Part shown: positions 51,691-60,143 of the stretch, piece after piece
Layout of the letters: every line of letters begins with the position of its first letter
Numbering within the stretch: position 1 is the first letter of the stretch
DNA from: an uncultured Anderseniella sp.
GTDB taxonomy: Bacteria; Pseudomonadota; Alphaproteobacteria; Rhizobiales; Aestuariivirgaceae
DNA: 64,000 nucleotides
Direction: 5' to 3'
Assembly: GCA_947488295.1 (NCBI GenBank)
Contig: CANKYU010000005.1
Span: 124,001-188,000, forward strand
Made by a program: the position numbers and the translations under genes
The notes under the pieces: model-generated
What the model saw: the letters and a program-made list of their open reading frames with translations, nothing else
The model's database searches: none
What the model was told of the DNA's origin: nothing

Positions 51691-54477
51691 TTGAGCGACG
51701 ACAACGAGATCACACCGCCACCTCCGCCACCAATGGACGAGAGCGGTGTCAGCAGCATTACAATCGAAGACGAAATGCGCCGGAGCTACCTCGATTACGC
51801 GATGAGCGTGATCGTCAGCCGGGCGCTGCCGGATGTCCGTGACGGGCTCAAGCCGGTACATCGGCGCATCCTGCATTCGATGAACGAGAACGGCTATGAC
51901 TGGAACAAGGCGTACCGGAAATCTGCCCGTGTAGTCGGCGATGTCATCGGTAAGTATCACCCGCACGGCGACCAGTCGATCTACGACGCGCTGGTGCGCA
52001 TGGCGCAGGAATTTTCGCTGCGGCTGCCGTTGATCGACGGGCAGGGCAATTTTGGTTCAGTCGACGGTGATCCGCCGGCTGCCATGCGGTATACGGAAGT
52101 CCGCATGGCCAAGTCGGCCCATGCGCTGCTGGAAGACATCGACAAGGACACCGTCAATTTCCAGGACAATTACGACACCACGGAAAGGGAACCATCGGTT
52201 CTTCCGGCACGGTTTCCCAACCTGCTGGTCAACGGGGCAGGCGGTATTGCGGTTGGCATGGCCACCAACATTCCACCGCACAATTTGGGTGAAGTTGTCG
52301 ACGCGACTATCGCAACGATGGAAAACCCCGCGATTTCCATGGACGAGCTCAATGAGATCGTGCCGGGGCCTGACTACCCGACCGGAGGTATCATTCTCGG
52401 GCGCGCCGGCATCCGTCTGGCGCAGACCACCGGACGTGGATCCGTTGTCACCCGTGGCCGGGCCACGATTGAGGAAATCCGCAAGGACCGTGAAGCCATA
52501 ATCATTCACGAAATTCCCTACCAGGTAAACAAGTCCTCGATGATCGAGAAGATTGCCGAACTGGTGCGTGACAAGCGGATCGAGGGTATTTCCGACATTC
52601 GCGACGAGTCCGATCGCCACGGCATGCGGGTGGTCATAGAGATCAAGCGTGACGGCGTAGGTGATGTGGTGCTGAACCAGCTCTACAAGTATTCGCAATT
52701 GCAAACGTCGTTCGGCGTCAATTCCGTGGCGCTGACCGGCGGCCGCCCGGAAGTGATGACGCTGAAGGACATGCTGGTGGCATTTGTTGCCTTCCGCGAA
52801 GAAGTTGTCACCCGGCGCACCAAGTTCCTGCTCAACAAGGCCCGTGACAGGGCGCATGTCCTGGTGGGGCTGGCCATCGCCGTTGCCAATATTGACGAAG
52901 TGATTGCGCTGATCCGGTCAGCACCCGATCCGGCCACCGCCCGTGCAGGTCTGATGGGCCGCGACTGGCCGGCAAAGGATATGGCCCCGCTTATCCGCCT
53001 GATAGCCGATCCGCGTCACCAGCTGAGTGAAGACGGCATGTACCGGTTGTCGGAAGAGCAGGCCCGCGCCATTCTTGATCTGCGCCTGCAGCGCCTGACC
53101 GCGCTCGGTCGCGACGAAATTGGCGACGAATTGCAGAAACTGGGAGCGGAAATCACCGACTATCTTGAAATTCTCCGCTCCCGGGCCCGGGTGCAGGCAA
53201 TCGTTCGCGAAGAACTGATTGCGGTGAAGGAAGAGTTTGCGACGCCTCGGCGCACCGAAATTGCCGACTATCTCGGCGAGGTGGACGACGAGGACCTGAT
53301 TGCCCAGGAAGACATGGTCGTGACCGTCTCGCACACCGGTTATATCAAGCGGGTGCCGCTGACGACCTACCGGGCTCAACGGCGCGGCGGCAAGGGCCGT
53401 GCCGGCATGCAGACCAAGGATGAGGATTTCGTCACCCGCCTGTTCGTGGCGGATACCCATACGCCGGTGCTGTTCTTCTCGTCACGCGGCATGGCCTACA
53501 AGATGAAAGTCTGGCGTCTGCCGCTGGCAGCGCCGCAGGCCAGGGGCAAGGCACTGGTCAATCTCTTACCGCTGGAAGACGGCGAGCGCATCACCACCAT
53601 CATGCCGCTGCCTGAAGACGAGACCACCTGGGGTGAGCTGGACGTGATGTTCGCGACAACCCGCGGCACCGTGCGGCGCAACAAGCTGTCAGACTTTGTG
53701 GAAGTGCGCCAGAACGGCAAGATCGCCATGAAGCTGGATGACGGTGACGGTATTGTCGGTGTTGAGACCTGCATGGACATCGATGACGTGCTGCTGACCA
53801 CTGCAAAAGGTCAGGCAATCCGTTTCAAGGTGACCGACGTGCGCGTGTTCGCCGGCCGCAATTCGGTTGGCGTGCGCGGCATCAACCTGGCAGACGGCGA
53901 CGAGGTCATCTCCATGACCGTGCTGCGCGGATTTGAAGCCACGTCTGATGAGCGGGTTGCCTATGTGAAAATGCGCCGTGCCATGGAAGGTGATGATGGC
54001 GATGCCGGTGACGTCGAAGACGAGGCAGGGTCAGATGCAGCCATTGACCAGGAACGCTATATCCAGATGGGCGCTGCCGAACAGTTTATCCTGACGCTGT
54101 CTGAAAACGGTTTTGGCAAAAGATCGTCGGCCTATGAATACCGGGTTACCGGGCGTGGCGGCAAAGGCATCACGGCAATGGCGGTCAATGATCGCAATGG
54201 TGACCTTGTAGCCTCATTCCCGATCGAGGAGACGGATCAGATCATGCTGGTAACCGACGGCGGTCAGCTCATCCGCTGTCCGGTCAACGATATCCGCATT
54301 GCAGGCCGCTCAACGCAGGGTGTCACCGTGTTCCGTACCGGCGAGGATGAAAGCGTAGTGTCTGTCAGCCGGATTTCGGAAGATGTGAACGGTGACGACG
54401 ATGAAGCTGAAGGCGGAGAACCTCAGCCGGATGATGCGCCCGATGACCAGCCTGACAGCGGGACGCCTAGCGAGTAA
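51691..54477 (+). CDS. gyrA: DNA gyrase subunit A
   Basis: A 928-residue type IIA topoisomerase subunit. The breakage-reunion domain has catalytic Tyr134 (AMRYTEVRM, E. coli Y122), and the quinolone-pocket segment reads HPHGDQSIYDALVRM, with Gln95 at E. coli Ser83. Six beta-pinwheel C-terminal repeats include the GyrA box QRRGGKGRAGM. An acidic insertion (about 765-785) and an acidic C-terminal tail end it. Start TTG 51691 with GAGGAG nine bases upstream. It introduces negative supercoils with GyrB. Confidence 0.96.
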   Translation: MSDDNEITPPPPPPMDESGVSSITIEDEMRRSYLDYAMSVIVSRALPDVRDGLKPVHRRILHSMNENGYDWNKAYRKSARVVGDVIGKYHPHGDQSIYDALVRMAQEFSLRLPLIDGQGNFGSVDGDPPAAMRYTEVRMAKSAHALLEDIDKDTVNFQDNYDTTEREPSVLPARFPNLLVNGAGGIAVGMATNIPPHNLGEVVDATIATMENPAISMDELNEIVPGPDYPTGGIILGRAGIRLAQTTGRGSVVTRGRATIEEIRKDREAIIIHEIPYQVNKSSMIEKIAELVRDKRIEGISDIRDESDRHGMRVVIEIKRDGVGDVVLNQLYKYSQLQTSFGVNSVALTGGRPEVMTLKDMLVAFVAFREEVVTRRTKFLLNKARDRAHVLVGLAIAVANIDEVIALIRSAPDPATARAGLMGRDWPAKDMAPLIRLIADPRHQLSEDGMYRLSEEQARAILDLRLQRLTALGRDEIGDELQKLGAEITDYLEILRSRARVQAIVREELIAVKEEFATPRRTEIADYLGEVDDEDLIAQEDMVVTVSHTGYIKRVPLTTYRAQRRGGKGRAGMQTKDEDFVTRLFVADTHTPVLFFSSRGMAYKMKVWRLPLAAPQARGKALVNLLPLEDGERITTIMPLPEDETTWGELDVMFATTRGTVRRNKLSDFVEVRQNGKIAMKLDDGDGIVGVETCMDIDDVLLTTAKGQAIRFKVTDVRVFAGRNSVGVRGINLADGDEVISMTVLRGFEATSDERVAYVKMRRAMEGDDGDAGDVEDEAGSDAAIDQERYIQMGAAEQFILTLSENGFGKRSSAYEYRVTGRGGKGITAMAVNDRNGDLVASFPIEETDQIMLVTDGGQLIRCPVNDIRIAGRSTQGVTVFRTGEDESVVSVSRISEDVNGDDDEAEGGEPQPDDAPDDQPDSGTPSE

Positions 54478-54979
54478 ACGGCTTCAGTTCAACATCACGC
54501 CTTATGCCCCGGGGGAATTTGGGTGAGCCGTCGCGATTGTGTCCCAGGCACAGCAGGTTTTGCCGGCGCAATTGCGACAGGACCTGCGCTTCTCGCTGCT
54601 TGAGATGTCTCGAGGCACCCCAGGCAATCACGACATCGCCGTGCTGCCGCCTGATCCAGCTTAATGCGCGGCTGATTGCCTGGTCATTGAGGCGGTCTGC
54701 TGCTCCATCCATCGCGGTCAGTTTTGTGGAGTCGGCTTCTATGACTGCGCTCAGATTGACGACTCCGTGGACATCGTAGCCATGCCGTCTGCTGATATTG
54801 GTGGTCATGGTTGTGGTGGCGTCATTGACGGTCTCACTGGCCCGGCTCGGGTTCATCATGATCCACAGCACATGCCGTCGGTCACCACCGGTGAGATTGC
54901 GGCGAAGCCAGTATCGGTTTTTGCCGCAGATTGAGAACACCGCGAGCCTTCCGGTCATATTGCGAGGCAAGGATTTCAT
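54467..54979 (-). CDS. DUF1643 domain-containing protein
   Basis: A 170-residue protein of the DUF1643 family. MMNPSRASETVNDATT, HGYDVHGVVNLSA and VIAWGAS are the conserved motifs, ending in RNLLCLGHNRDGSPKFPRG-type GxPKFPxG. The function is unknown; the fold suggests a nucleotide- or nucleobase-handling enzyme. It overlaps the gyrA end by 11 bases in opposite direction. Start ATG 54979 is preferred over 55039, which would run into the lysE leader. Confidence 0.82.
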   Translation of the reverse strand: MKSLPRNMTGRLAVFSICGKNRYWLRRNLTGGDRRHVLWIMMNPSRASETVNDATTTMTTNISRRHGYDVHGVVNLSAVIEADSTKLTAMDGAADRLNDQAISRALSWIRRQHGDVVIAWGASRHLKQREAQVLSQLRRQNLLCLGHNRDGSPKFPRGIRRDVELKPFTR

Positions 54980-55054
54980 GATCTCAGGTCTATCCGGCTT
55001 GACGCACGCCGCAAACTGTTGATTGCTGGGTTTCCCCAAACTGAAGAGGTTTCA

Positions 55055-55681
55055 ATGACCATATTAGGCATTCCAATCGAACTCTATGCGGCCTATGTGC
55101 TGGCCTGCACCGCTGTCGTCATCGTTCCGGGACCATCGGTTACGGTAATTGTCGCGAATTCCCTGCGCCATGGTGTCAAGGCGGGGTTGCTCAATGTCGC
55201 CGGGACCCAGGCCGGCCTTGCCATCATGCTGCTTATCCTGGCCACCGGACTGCAGTTCATCGTGGAAAGCCTTGCGCAGGTGTTCGATATCATCAGGTGG
55301 GTAGGCGCAGTCTACCTGATCTGGCTTGGCGTCAAACTACTGCGATCGGACGGCAACATGGGCAACGTGTCAGAAGTGCCGCGCGCCAACGGATCGTTTT
55401 TCTGGCAGGGGTTTCTGGTGGTGTTGTCCAACCCCAAGGCGTTGTTCTTTTTCGGTGCCCTGATCCCGCAGTTCCTGACCACCGGCGGCAATGCCCTTGC
55501 CCAGACACTGTTGCTGGGAGCCACATTCATCGCCGTGGCTACACCGTTGGATTCCAGTTACGCATTTCTGGCCGGCGGTGCCGGCAAGTGGCTGTCACGC
55601 ACCCGGGTCCGGGCGCTGGAAGTCGGCAGCGGATTGTGTCTGATCGGCGGCGGTATCTGGCTTGCGCTGGCGCGACGGTAG
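55055..55681 (+). CDS. LysE family amino-acid exporter
   Basis: A 208-residue LysE/RhtB translocator with about six helices. The hallmark N-terminal GPSVTVIVANSLRHGVKAGL and the NPKALFFFGALIPQF motif are present. It exports amino acids or similar small molecules by proton motive force. Start ATG 55055 behind GAAGAGG. Confidence 0.9.
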   Translation: MTILGIPIELYAAYVLACTAVVIVPGPSVTVIVANSLRHGVKAGLLNVAGTQAGLAIMLLILATGLQFIVESLAQVFDIIRWVGAVYLIWLGVKLLRSDGNMGNVSEVPRANGSFFWQGFLVVLSNPKALFFFGALIPQFLTTGGNALAQTLLLGATFIAVATPLDSSYAFLAGGAGKWLSRTRVRALEVGSGLCLIGGGIWLALARR

Positions 55682-55689
55682 CGGCGTTG

Positions 55690-55715
55690 GGTGAGCAGGA
55701 ATGACCCTGCTCACC
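55690..55715. terminator. Hairpin between convergent genes
   Basis: A perfect 10-bp stem (GGTGAGCAGG with CCTGCTCACC) and a six-base loop, just after the lysE-type stop codon and before the convergent VOC gene end. There is no T run, so termination may be Rho-independent only in part. Confidence 0.55.
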
Positions 55716-55726
55716 GCAGTGACCGG

Positions 55727-56143
55727 TCAGGCGCTGTTGAGGCTCGCCTCCAGTTCCACGTCCCAGAATGCGGCTTCGATCTTGTGGCCGTCCAGGTCAC
55801 GCAGGAAACAACCGTAATAGGGTTCGCCATACTCTTCGCGCGGACCGGGTTCACCCTCACCGGTGGCGCCGTGTTTCAGTGCGGCATCGTAAAACGCGTG
55901 CACTTCCTGTTTTGAGTTGGCCCAGAATCCAAAGTGCACGCCGTTGGCGGTTGCTGCAGGTTTTCCGTCAAACGGTGACTGAACCCAGAACTCCGGAAAC
56001 TTCTTGCCGAAGGCCGCTGCATCCGGGTGCTCCATCACAAGCCCGGCGCCGATAGTGGCCAGCACTTCTGTGTAAAATGCCTTGGCTTTTGCAAAGTCAT
56101 TGGTTCCCAGCGACACATGCGAAATTATCGAGGGGTTTTCCAT
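55727..56143 (-). CDS. VOC family protein
   Basis: A 138-residue vicinal-oxygen-chelate protein. It has HVSLGTNDFAKAKAFYTEVLA with His9 (first ligand), VHFGFWANSKQEVHAFYDAAL in the second half, and YYGCFLRDLDGHKIEAAFWD with terminal Glu ligand. This resembles the glyoxalase-like group of unknown substrate. Confidence 0.87.
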   Translation of the reverse strand: MENPSIISHVSLGTNDFAKAKAFYTEVLATIGAGLVMEHPDAAAFGKKFPEFWVQSPFDGKPAATANGVHFGFWANSKQEVHAFYDAALKHGATGEGEPGPREEYGEPYYGCFLRDLDGHKIEAAFWDVELEASLNSA

Positions 56144-56287
56144 CGTCTGATCCTCCTGTTGGTTTCGATCCCGGAGTAGCGCTCCGCCACAGTGATGGCA
56201 GGCTCATCTGATTCACTTTATCTGCAGATCACTGTAACAACTTTATGGGTTCAAACCGAGCCTGTGTTGCTATAAGTGTCATCAACC

Positions 56288-56788
56288 ATGACACGCATAG
56301 GATTTTACCCCGGCAGTTTCGATCCTGTCACGTTCGGCCATCTGGACGTGATTGCCCGTGCTGCGCGGTTCACGGACAAGTTGGTCCTTGGCGTTGGGGT
56401 TCATCACGGGAAGGCACCGTTTCTGGAAACGCCGCGCCGGCTGGAACTGCTTGCACAGGTCTGCGAACCTGTTAGCAATGCCACCGGTTGCGAGATAACC
56501 ATCGAAACCTTTGACGGTCTGGCGGTGGAGGCTGCGCGTTCAGCAGGTGCCGGTATTATCCTGAGGGGCCTTAGAGATGCCTCGGATTTTGACTATGAGG
56601 TCCAGATGGGGCAGATGAATGCCGGTCTTGCACCTGATATTGAAACGGTTTTTCTCGCGGCAAGCCCTGCAACAAGGATGATTGCATCATCCCTGGTCAA
56701 GCAGATTGCGAAGATGGGCGGAGATATATCAACCTTTGTGCCTGAGGCGGTCAATTCAGCTGTTCTTGAAGCCCTGAAAACCAAATAA
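56288..56788 (+). CDS. coaD: Phosphopantetheine adenylyltransferase
   Basis: A 166-residue nucleotidyltransferase of CoA synthesis (4'-phosphopantetheine plus ATP to dephospho-CoA). The HxGH-type motif is FGHLDV (GSFDPVTFGHLDVIARA). FDGLAVEAARSAGAG, RGLRDASDFDYEVQM and GGDISTFVP follow, and the ISSS-like loop is IASSLVKQIA. Start ATG 56288 (GTG 56276 possible). In line with the conserved gyrA, coaD, ppi, queA, tgt order. Confidence 0.95.
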   Translation: MTRIGFYPGSFDPVTFGHLDVIARAARFTDKLVLGVGVHHGKAPFLETPRRLELLAQVCEPVSNATGCEITIETFDGLAVEAARSAGAGIILRGLRDASDFDYEVQMGQMNAGLAPDIETVFLAASPATRMIASSLVKQIAKMGGDISTFVPEAVNSAVLEALKTK

Positions 56789-56808
56789 TTGCAAATCCCT
56801 GGAGAGTT

Positions 56809-57330
56809 ATGTTGAGAAAAGAACTTGGTGCGGCACTTGCCGGATTTTGCGCTGCAATGGCGCTGACTGTTTCATCTGCTCAGGCGGCCGACAAGATCGT
56901 GATGGACCTGAAATGCGGGCCTGTTGTGATCGATATGAGAGCGGATCTTGCGCCCAAGCACGTGGCGCAGATCAGAACCCTTGCCGCAAAGGGATTTTAT
57001 GACGGCATTGTGTTTCACCGGGTGATCGACGGGTTCATGGCGCAGACCGGCGACCCGACCGGCACCGGTACCGGCAAGTCCGACTTGCCGAATATACCGG
57101 CTGAGTTTTCCGCTGAGCCGTTCAAGCGCGGCACGGTCGGCATGGCCCGGTCCAGCAACCCGAACAGTGCGAACTCGCAGTTCTTCATCATGTTTGCCCC
57201 GGGTGACTTTCTGAACGGCCAATACACTGTGGTCGGCCAGGTTGCGTCGGGCATGGATTGCATTGACCAGATCAACAAGGGCGAACCGCCGGCAAACCCG
57301 GACAAGATCCTGAAGATGAGCGTCAGGTAG
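56809..57330 (+). CDS. Periplasmic peptidyl-prolyl cis-trans isomerase (cyclophilin type)
   Basis: A 173-residue cyclophilin with a signal peptide (LGAALAGFCAAMALTVSSAQA), so it works in the periplasm. Catalytic Arg is in FHRVIDGFMAQTGDPTG, with GMARSSNPNSANSQFFI and the NGQYTVVGQV segment. Start ATG 56809 with GGAGAG upstream. Paired with a cytosolic paralogue 57 bases downstream. Confidence 0.93.
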   Translation: MLRKELGAALAGFCAAMALTVSSAQAADKIVMDLKCGPVVIDMRADLAPKHVAQIRTLAAKGFYDGIVFHRVIDGFMAQTGDPTGTGTGKSDLPNIPAEFSAEPFKRGTVGMARSSNPNSANSQFFIMFAPGDFLNGQYTVVGQVASGMDCIDQINKGEPPANPDKILKMSVR

Positions 57331-57387
57331 CCTGTATTTTTCAACCCTCATACCGTTTCATTCATGGACACAAAGAAGGAGAGCCTT

Positions 57388-57861
57388 GTGGCCGATCTAG
57401 ATCCAGAAAACACACTCATCATGGACTCAACCCAGGGGCGCGTCGTTATCCGGCTGCGTCCGGACCTGGCGCCGGGCCATGTTACCCACATCAAGGAACT
57501 GGCCCGCGAGGGGTTTTATGACGGAACACCGTTTCACCGCGTCATAGACGGCTTCATGGCACAGGGCGGCGACCCGACAGGCACCGGCACCGGCGGGTCT
57601 GACAAGCCGAACCTGAAGGCGGAGTTTTCGAGCGAACCGCATGTTCGCGGCACGGCATCCATGGCTCGCTCCAGCATGCCTGATTCCGCCAATTCGCAGT
57701 TCTTCCTGTGCTTCGGAGACTGCGGCTTCCTGGACGGCCAGTATACGGTTTGGGGCGAAGTCGTTGAAGGCATGGACAATGTCGACAAATTCAAGCGCGG
57801 TGAACCTGTACAGGGTCCCGACCGCATTGAAAAAATGCAGGTAATGGCTGACGCCAGCTAA
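57388..57861 (+). CDS. Cytosolic peptidyl-prolyl cis-trans isomerase (PpiB type)
   Basis: A 157-residue cyclophilin without a signal peptide. Catalytic Arg is in FHRVIDGFMAQGGDPTGTG, then SMARSSMPDSANSQFFLCF. GTG at 57388 is preferred because AAGGAGA lies just upstream; the ATG at 57364 would put this binding site inside the gene. It folds proline-containing proteins in the cytosol. Confidence 0.93.
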   Translation: MADLDPENTLIMDSTQGRVVIRLRPDLAPGHVTHIKELAREGFYDGTPFHRVIDGFMAQGGDPTGTGTGGSDKPNLKAEFSSEPHVRGTASMARSSMPDSANSQFFLCFGDCGFLDGQYTVWGEVVEGMDNVDKFKRGEPVQGPDRIEKMQVMADAS

Positions 57862-57887
57862 TCCAGCAAAATCCGGCGGCAACCTGA

Positions 57888-58943
57888 ATGAAAGTAGATC
57901 TGTTTGATTTCGAGTTGCCGCCGGACCTGATTGCCCTGAGACCGGCAAGTCCGCGCGATGCGGCCCGGCAACTGATTGTCAACCCGGACGGTCAGGTGTC
58001 GGACGACCTGGTTTGTAATTTCGCCGATCACCTGAACCCGGGTGACGTTCTGGTTTTCAATGACACACGGGTCATTCCCGCCAGACTGACCGGCCGACGC
58101 AGCGGGCGTGGCGACACCGAACCCGCCATAGAAGTGACGCTGCATCAAAGGCTGGCAGACGCGACCTGGCTGGCTTTCGCCAAACCCGGTCGCAAGCTTA
58201 AAACCGGTGATAACATCCGGTTTTCAGATGATCTGTTTGCACGTGTGCAGGCCAAGAACGACGGCGGGGAAATCGAACTCGAGTTCAGTGTCGGCGGTGC
58301 TGATCTGGACAGCGCTATTGCGGTACATGGTGTCATGCCACTGCCGCCATACATTGCCTCCAAACGCCCCACTGATGACCGCGACATTGATGACTACCAG
58401 ACCATGTTTGCAGCGCGGGACGGGGCTGTTGCCGCGCCAACGGCTTCGTTGCATTTCACCGGCGACCTGATGCAGCGCATCGCCGAGCGCGGGGTTGCAC
58501 ATGAGTTTGTGACTTTGCATGTCGGGGCCGGGACGTTCCTGCCGGTGAAGGCGGACGATACGACTGATCACAAGATGCACTCCGAATGGGGCGAGGTGGA
58601 CGCAGACGTGGCACAACGTCTGACCGCCGCGCGCGCCGGGGGTGGACGGATCATTGCCATCGGCACGACCGCCCTGCGCCTGCTGGAGAGTGCTGCCGGA
58701 AAGGACGGCCGCCTGCAGGGCTGGTCCGGCGCGACGGATATTTTCATTACGCCGGGCTACAGGTTTGCGGTGGTGGACGGCCTGATGACCAATTTTCATC
58801 TGCCGCGCTCGACCTTGTTCATGCTTGTCAGCGCGTTCTGCGGCCTGGACACCATGCAGGCTGCTTATGCCCATGCGGTCGCCAGGGGCTATCGTTTCTA
58901 TTCCTATGGCGACTCAAGCCTGCTATGGCCAGCCTCACCATGA
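57888..58943 (+). CDS. queA: S-adenosylmethionine:tRNA ribosyltransferase-isomerase
   Basis: A 351-residue QueA of queuosine synthesis. It transfers the ribosyl part of SAM to 7-aminomethyl-7-deazaguanine in tRNA to form epoxyqueuosine. The N-terminus FDFELPPDLIALRPASPRDA, VFNDTRVIPARL, GRKLKTGD, and YRFAVVDGLMTNFHLPRSTL are family signatures. Length is as expected. It overlaps tgt by four bases (ATGA). Confidence 0.96.
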   Translation: MKVDLFDFELPPDLIALRPASPRDAARQLIVNPDGQVSDDLVCNFADHLNPGDVLVFNDTRVIPARLTGRRSGRGDTEPAIEVTLHQRLADATWLAFAKPGRKLKTGDNIRFSDDLFARVQAKNDGGEIELEFSVGGADLDSAIAVHGVMPLPPYIASKRPTDDRDIDDYQTMFAARDGAVAAPTASLHFTGDLMQRIAERGVAHEFVTLHVGAGTFLPVKADDTTDHKMHSEWGEVDADVAQRLTAARAGGGRIIAIGTTALRLLESAAGKDGRLQGWSGATDIFITPGYRFAVVDGLMTNFHLPRSTLFMLVSAFCGLDTMQAAYAHAVARGYRFYSYGDSSLLWPASP

Positions 58944-60061
58944 CCGATACATTCTCATTTACACTGCACAAGCAGGACGGCCTGGCGCGCCGCGGCACCG
59001 TGCACACCCTGCACGGTGACATCCGTACTCCCGCTTTCATGCCTGTTGGCACTGCGGGTACGGTGAAGGCGCTGTACATGGATCAGGTTCGCGATGCGGG
59101 CGCCGACATCATTCTCGGCAATGTTTATCACCTGATGCTGCGGCCCGGTGCCGAACGGGTTGCCAGGCTCGGCGGCCTGCACAAGATGACCGGGTGGAAA
59201 GGCCCGATCCTGACTGATTCAGGCGGGTTCCAGGTCATGTCGCTGGCCCAGTTACGTAAGTTGACCGAAGATGGGGTGACGTTCCAGTCTCACATTGATG
59301 GATCAAAACATTTCCTGAGCCCTGAACGCTCCATGGAGATTCAGCGCCTGCTCGGGTCGACAATTCACATGCAACTGGATGAGTGCGTGGCATTTCCCCA
59401 CACGCGCAAGGATGCAGAGCGCGCCATGAAGTTGTCACTGCGCTGGGCGCAACGGTCACGCGAAGCGTTTGGCGAGCAGCCGGGCAGGGGATGTTTCGGC
59501 ATTGTGCAGGGCGGTGCCGACTCCGAGCTACGGGCACAGTCAGCCAACGGGCTGATCGACATTGGCTTTGATGGCTATGCGATTGGGGGGCTGGCTGTGG
59601 GTGAGGGCCAGGAGGTGATGCTGTCCACCATCGAGGCAACACAGCCGCACCTGCCGCAGGACCGGCCCCGATATCTGATGGGGGTCGGAACGCCGTTTGA
59701 CCTGCTGGAAAGCGTGGCGCGCGGCATCGACATGTTCGATTGTGTGATGCCGACCCGGTCGGGGCGTCATGGACAGGCATTTACCAGCTCCGGCAAGATG
59801 AACCTGCGCAACGCAAAGTTTGCCGAGGATCAGCGTCCGCTGGACGAAACCATTGATCATCCGGCGCTGCGGGACTATTCGCGCGCTTACCTGCACCACC
59901 TGGTTAGGGCCGGCGAGATTCTGGGCATGATGATCGTATCGTGGGCGAACATCGCCTATTATCAGCATCTGATGTCCGGAATCCGGGACGCGATCGACCG
60001 GGATTGCTTTGAAGGTTTCAGAACCGAGACCAGGGCGAGATGGGAAAGTCCGGAACTTTAA
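58940..60061 (+). CDS. tgt: tRNA-guanine transglycosylase lacking the zinc ligands
   Basis: A 373-residue TIM-barrel Tgt that swaps guanine for preQ1 at tRNA position 34. Catalytic Asp93 (LTDSGGFQVM) and nucleophile Asp267 (FDCVMPTRSGRHG) are present, as is YLMGVGTP. The zinc site is not: where E. coli Tgt has Cys302, Cys304, Cys307 and His333, this protein has Ile305, His307, Leu310 and Ala336 (segment TIDHPALRDYSRAY and SWANIAYY). Start ATG 58940 (overlapping queA) or 58925. The rest is normal, so the enzyme is probably active with a rewired subdomain. Confidence 0.95.
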   Translation: MTDTFSFTLHKQDGLARRGTVHTLHGDIRTPAFMPVGTAGTVKALYMDQVRDAGADIILGNVYHLMLRPGAERVARLGGLHKMTGWKGPILTDSGGFQVMSLAQLRKLTEDGVTFQSHIDGSKHFLSPERSMEIQRLLGSTIHMQLDECVAFPHTRKDAERAMKLSLRWAQRSREAFGEQPGRGCFGIVQGGADSELRAQSANGLIDIGFDGYAIGGLAVGEGQEVMLSTIEATQPHLPQDRPRYLMGVGTPFDLLESVARGIDMFDCVMPTRSGRHGQAFTSSGKMNLRNAKFAEDQRPLDETIDHPALRDYSRAYLHHLVRAGEILGMMIVSWANIAYYQHLMSGIRDAIDRDCFEGFRTETRARWESPEL

Positions 60062-60143
60062 GCATAATGAGAGGCATTGTTGACGCTTGTGCTATGGGCA
60101 TGCGACATAATGCTATTCTCATTTTTTGCAGGAGTTCGACGAC

